Positions 61,822-64,000 of a stretch of DNA of 64,000 nucleotides are shown here, in pieces. Numbering within the stretch: position 1 is the first letter of the stretch; each line of letters begins with the position of its first letter. A program made the position numbers and the translations under genes. The notes below the pieces were generated by a model. That model was given only the letters and a program-made list of their open reading frames with translations, did not search any database and was not told the DNA's origin. Source of the DNA: Candidatus Siliceabacter maunaloa (GTDB lineage Bacteria; Actinomycetota; Thermoleophilia; Solirubrobacterales; Solirubrobacteraceae); contig JANDLV010000012.1 of the NCBI GenBank assembly GCA_024330185.1, positions 1-64,000 on the forward strand. The letters are read 5' to 3'.

Positions 61822-62391
61822 TCAGACCGGCGGGCGATCGGCCTCGTCGGCGCGCTCACGGGACGACCGGGCCTCGTTGAGCGCGTCCTCGCGCTCGCGC
61901 TCGGCGGTGCGGGCGGCGTCCTGGGCCTCCTGGGCGCGGCGGTGGGCCTCCTGCGCGTCGCCCGCCTTGCGCTCCGCGGCGGTCTCGAGCTCGTCGGCGT
62001 GGCGGCGCTGCCCCTCGGCCTCGGCGTGGCGCGCGGCCGCGGACTGCGTGGACTCGTAGCGCGGCCCCTCGTCACCGGCGGGCGCCGGCAGATCGAAGTG
62101 GGCGAACACGGTCAGCTCCACGCCGCGCTCGAGGACACCCTCCTCGCCGGCCTCGGGCGCGTTCTCGAAGCGCTCCTTGGCGATGGTCACGCGGACGGCG
62201 TCGCGGGCAAAGGTAGCTTCGTGCAACGGCACGAGGCGGACCTTGCGCGCCAGCAGCCCGCTCTTGACCGCGGCCAGCCCGGGCTCGTCGGAGGCCAGGT
62301 CGACGTAGACGTCCTCGAGCTTGCCCAGCTTCTCCCCGTCGCGGTCCAGGACGTCCTGCCCCCGCCAGCTCTCGATGCGCTCGATGTCCAT
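61822..62391 (-). CDS. PRC-barrel domain protein with charged helical tail
   Basis: The protein has 189 residues from ATG 62391, with TAGTCT 7 bases upstream. Residues 1-100 form a PRC-barrel (GQDVLDRDGEKLGKLEDVYV; ARKVRLVPLHEATFARDAVRV). The remainder is Ala/Arg/Glu-rich helix, likely a coiled coil. PRC-barrels occur in RNA maturation and stress proteins. No partner is evident. It is divergent from the HAD gene, with 21 bases between the starts. Confidence 0.75.
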   Translation of the reverse strand: MDIERIESWRGQDVLDRDGEKLGKLEDVYVDLASDEPGLAAVKSGLLARKVRLVPLHEATFARDAVRVTIAKERFENAPEAGEEGVLERGVELTVFAHFDLPAPAGDEGPRYESTQSAAARHAEAEGQRRHADELETAAERKAGDAQEAHRRAQEAQDAARTAEREREDALNEARSSRERADEADRPPV

Positions 62392-62412
62392 ATCCGCGAG
62401 ACTACGGCAGGA

Positions 62413-63192
62413 ATGGCACCGGGAGAGGGACAGGGCCTCCAGGCGGTCGTGCTCGACGTCGACGGCACGCTCGTCGACAGCGAGCGCGACGGCCACCGCG
62501 TGGCCTTCAACCGGGCGTTCGAGGAGGCCGGTCTCGAGGACCGCTGGGATGTCGAGCTCTACGGGGAGCTGCTGGCGGTCACCGGCGGGGACCGCCGCCT
62601 CAACGCCTACTTCGAGCAGCGGGGCATGGCCGAGGACGAGCGCAGGGAGCTGGCCGGCCGCCTCCACGCCCGCAAGACGGAGATCTTCACCGCGATGGCC
62701 AGAGAAGGCGAGATCACGCCTCGCCCGGGCGTCGGCGAGCTGCTCGACGAGCTGGAGGCGGCCGACGTCCGGCTCTCCGTGGCGACCACTGGGTCCCGCG
62801 CGTGGGTGCGCCCGCTGCTGGACCGGCTGTTCGGGCTCGAGCGCTTCGAGACCATCGTGACCAGCGAGGAGGCGCCGGAGCGCAAGCCCGACCCCAGCGC
62901 CCACCGGATGGCGCTGGAGAACCTCGGGCTCCCGGCCTCGGCCGCCCCGGCCGTGGAGGACTCGCTCAACGGCCTGCAGGCCGCCATGGCGGCCGGCCTG
63001 GCCTGCGTGGTCGTCGTCAACGACTACACCCGCGAGCAGGGCTTCGACGGCGCCGACCTCGTCCTCGACGGCTTCGGGCGCCCCGACGACCCCGTCGCGG
63101 TCCTGGCCGATCCACACCACCTCGACCCACCGGGCCGCCTCGACGTTGAAACCTTGCGCCGCCTTGTGATCAGAGGTGGCTCTTCCGGGTAG
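62413..63192 (+). CDS. HAD-superfamily phosphatase, CbbY-like
   Basis: The protein has 259 residues from ATG 62413. Motif I is VVLDVDGTLVDSERDGHRVA, motif II is in VATTGSRAW, motif III Lys is in PERKPDPSAH and motif IV is VEDSLNGLQAA. The cap domain is helical, as in subclass IA. Similarity is closest to CbbY-type sugar phosphatases (xylulose-1,5-bisphosphate and similar), but no Calvin-cycle gene is near. The substrate is therefore open. Confidence 0.88.
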   Translation: MAPGEGQGLQAVVLDVDGTLVDSERDGHRVAFNRAFEEAGLEDRWDVELYGELLAVTGGDRRLNAYFEQRGMAEDERRELAGRLHARKTEIFTAMAREGEITPRPGVGELLDELEAADVRLSVATTGSRAWVRPLLDRLFGLERFETIVTSEEAPERKPDPSAHRMALENLGLPASAAPAVEDSLNGLQAAMAAGLACVVVVNDYTREQGFDGADLVLDGFGRPDDPVAVLADPHHLDPPGRLDVETLRRLVIRGGSSG

Positions 63193-63202
63193 CACCCCGG
63201 CC

Positions 63203-64000
63203 GTGAACGACACCGACACCAACGCCGGCTCCGGCCTGCGCCGCCTGATCCACGAGGTGCGTTCGCTGGAGTTCGGCGAGCGCACGTCCTACGAGGGCGG
63301 CCGGCTCATCGTCTCCCAGGACGAGGCGCGCGAGCTCTTCGACGAGCCCGCGCTGGCCGAGGTCCGCCTCGCGTGCGCCTCCCCCGGCGACTCGGTGCGC
63401 ATCGTCGGCGCGCTGGACGCCGTCCAGCCGTGCTCCAAGGCGCCCGGCGGAGGCGGCGTCTTTCCCGGCTTCGTCGGCCCCGCGATGCCGTCCGGCCAGG
63501 GGGAGACCCACATCCTGCGCGGCGCCGCCGTGCTCGCCGCAGGGCACCTCCCCCGCGCCCAGGAGGCGGTGATCGACATGGCGCCGCCCGAGCTGGCGAC
63601 CTCGGCGCTCTCGGAGACCCACAACCTCGTGGTCGAGTTCGAGCCCGCGCCCGACGCCGAGTGGGAGGAGGTCGAGGCGGCGCTTCGTCGTGTCGTCCTG
63701 CACCTGGCCGTGCACCTGGCCGACGCGGCGCTCGAGGTCGAGCCCGACGCCGTCGAGGAGCTTCCCGACCCCACCAGCGAGTCGCCCGACGGGCTCCCGC
63801 GGGTGGCCGTGATCACCAACATCCAGACCCAGGGGCGGTTCAAGGACGTCTTCGTCTACGGGCGCAGCCTGTCCGGCGGACTGGCCACGCTGATCTCCCC
63901 CAACGAGCTGGATGATGGCGCGGTGGTGTCCGGGCAGTACGGGCATCCCGCGCTCAAGAACCCCACCTACATGCACCAGACCCACCCCGTGGTCGCCGCC
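63203..64000 (+). CDS. Glycine/sarcosine/betaine reductase component B alpha/beta-like protein (3' end outside window)
   Basis: At least 266 residues are encoded from GTG 63203 and the frame runs past the window end. The N-terminal 230 residues have the GrdE/GrdG order: LRRLIHEVRSLEFGERTSYE, LACASPGDSVRIVGALDAV, PGGGGVFPGFVG, ILRGAAVLA and VVLHLAVHLADAALEVEPDA, followed by RVAVITNIQTQGRFKDVFVYG and QYGHPALKNPTYMHQTHPVV. In Stickland clostridia the proprotein is cleaved to give a pyruvoyl group; that site lies beyond the window. The gene starts 10 bases after the HAD gene. Confidence 0.8.
   Translation, partial: MNDTDTNAGSGLRRLIHEVRSLEFGERTSYEGGRLIVSQDEARELFDEPALAEVRLACASPGDSVRIVGALDAVQPCSKAPGGGGVFPGFVGPAMPSGQGETHILRGAAVLAAGHLPRAQEAVIDMAPPELATSALSETHNLVVEFEPAPDAEWEEVEAALRRVVLHLAVHLADAALEVEPDAVEELPDPTSESPDGLPRVAVITNIQTQGRFKDVFVYGRSLSGGLATLISPNELDDGAVVSGQYGHPALKNPTYMHQTHPVVAA

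Overview
The window is a high-GC actinobacterial chromosome segment. Gene content points to class Thermoleophilia, most likely Solirubrobacterales or a relative. The clues are inositol-phospholipid genes, an ether-lipid synthase of the alkylglycerone-phosphate type, acyclic-carotenoid genes, many AbiEi/DUF559, VapBC and HicAB fragments, and a glycine-reductase-B-like gene in an apparently aerobic background. This placement is inference from gene content; no rRNA gene is present. Starts fall into two classes: some have a Shine-Dalgarno (SD) site, and more than twenty instead have a TAGGCT/TAGCCT-like hexamer about 5-11 bases before the start codon, which suggests widespread leaderless transcription.

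Layout, 1-10.5 kb: two paralogous membrane proteins flank an AbiEi-DUF559 gene whose two ends lie inside copies of a 44-bp palindromic repeat. A lipid operon follows (PAP2 phosphatase, CDP-alcohol phosphatidyltransferase, inositol-3-phosphate synthase), then a STAS/HATPase plus DUF4325 pair, a PimA-like glycosyltransferase fused to a PHP phosphoesterase, and a uracil-DNA-glycosylase-like gene. 10.5-20 kb: small membrane and coiled-coil proteins, an M48 protease, vapBC, an rRNA methyltransferase and argF. 20-26 kb: a thiamine region (thiO-thiS-thiG under a TPP riboswitch, thiE beyond it) mixed with gene remains (truncated nuclease, decayed hicA, twice-frameshifted membrane protein). 26-37 kb: dihydrolipoyl dehydrogenase, an E2-like acyltransferase, lipB and lipA, with a diiron protein, a rhomboid protease and a D-Ala-D-Ala carboxypeptidase.

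37-45.4 kb: a carotenoid region (crtI-crtB, a vapBC insertion, cruF, a crtD-like desaturase, crtA, a PlsY-like acyltransferase, a CruG-like glycosyltransferase). Together these predict an acyclic, hydroxylated, ketolated and glycosylated, perhaps acylated, carotenoid. 45.4-56.7 kb: paired acyl-CoA dehydrogenases, tRNA-Ala(TGC), a truncated hybrid histidine kinase, a cation diffusion facilitator, glutamate dehydrogenase, a PhzF remnant, a GGDEF protein, tRNA-Ala(CGC) and a MetE-core protein. 56.7-64 kb: a divergent ether-lipid pair (alkylglycerone-phosphate synthase and a PlsC acyltransferase), two CNNM/CorC-type proteins, a PRC-barrel protein, a HAD phosphatase and the 5' part of a glycine/sarcosine/betaine-reductase component-B-like gene that runs off the window.

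The main themes are unusual membrane chemistry (inositol lipids, ether lipids, carotenoids) and lipoate-dependent metabolism, interspersed with small toxin-antitoxin modules and repeat families that intrude into coding sequence.
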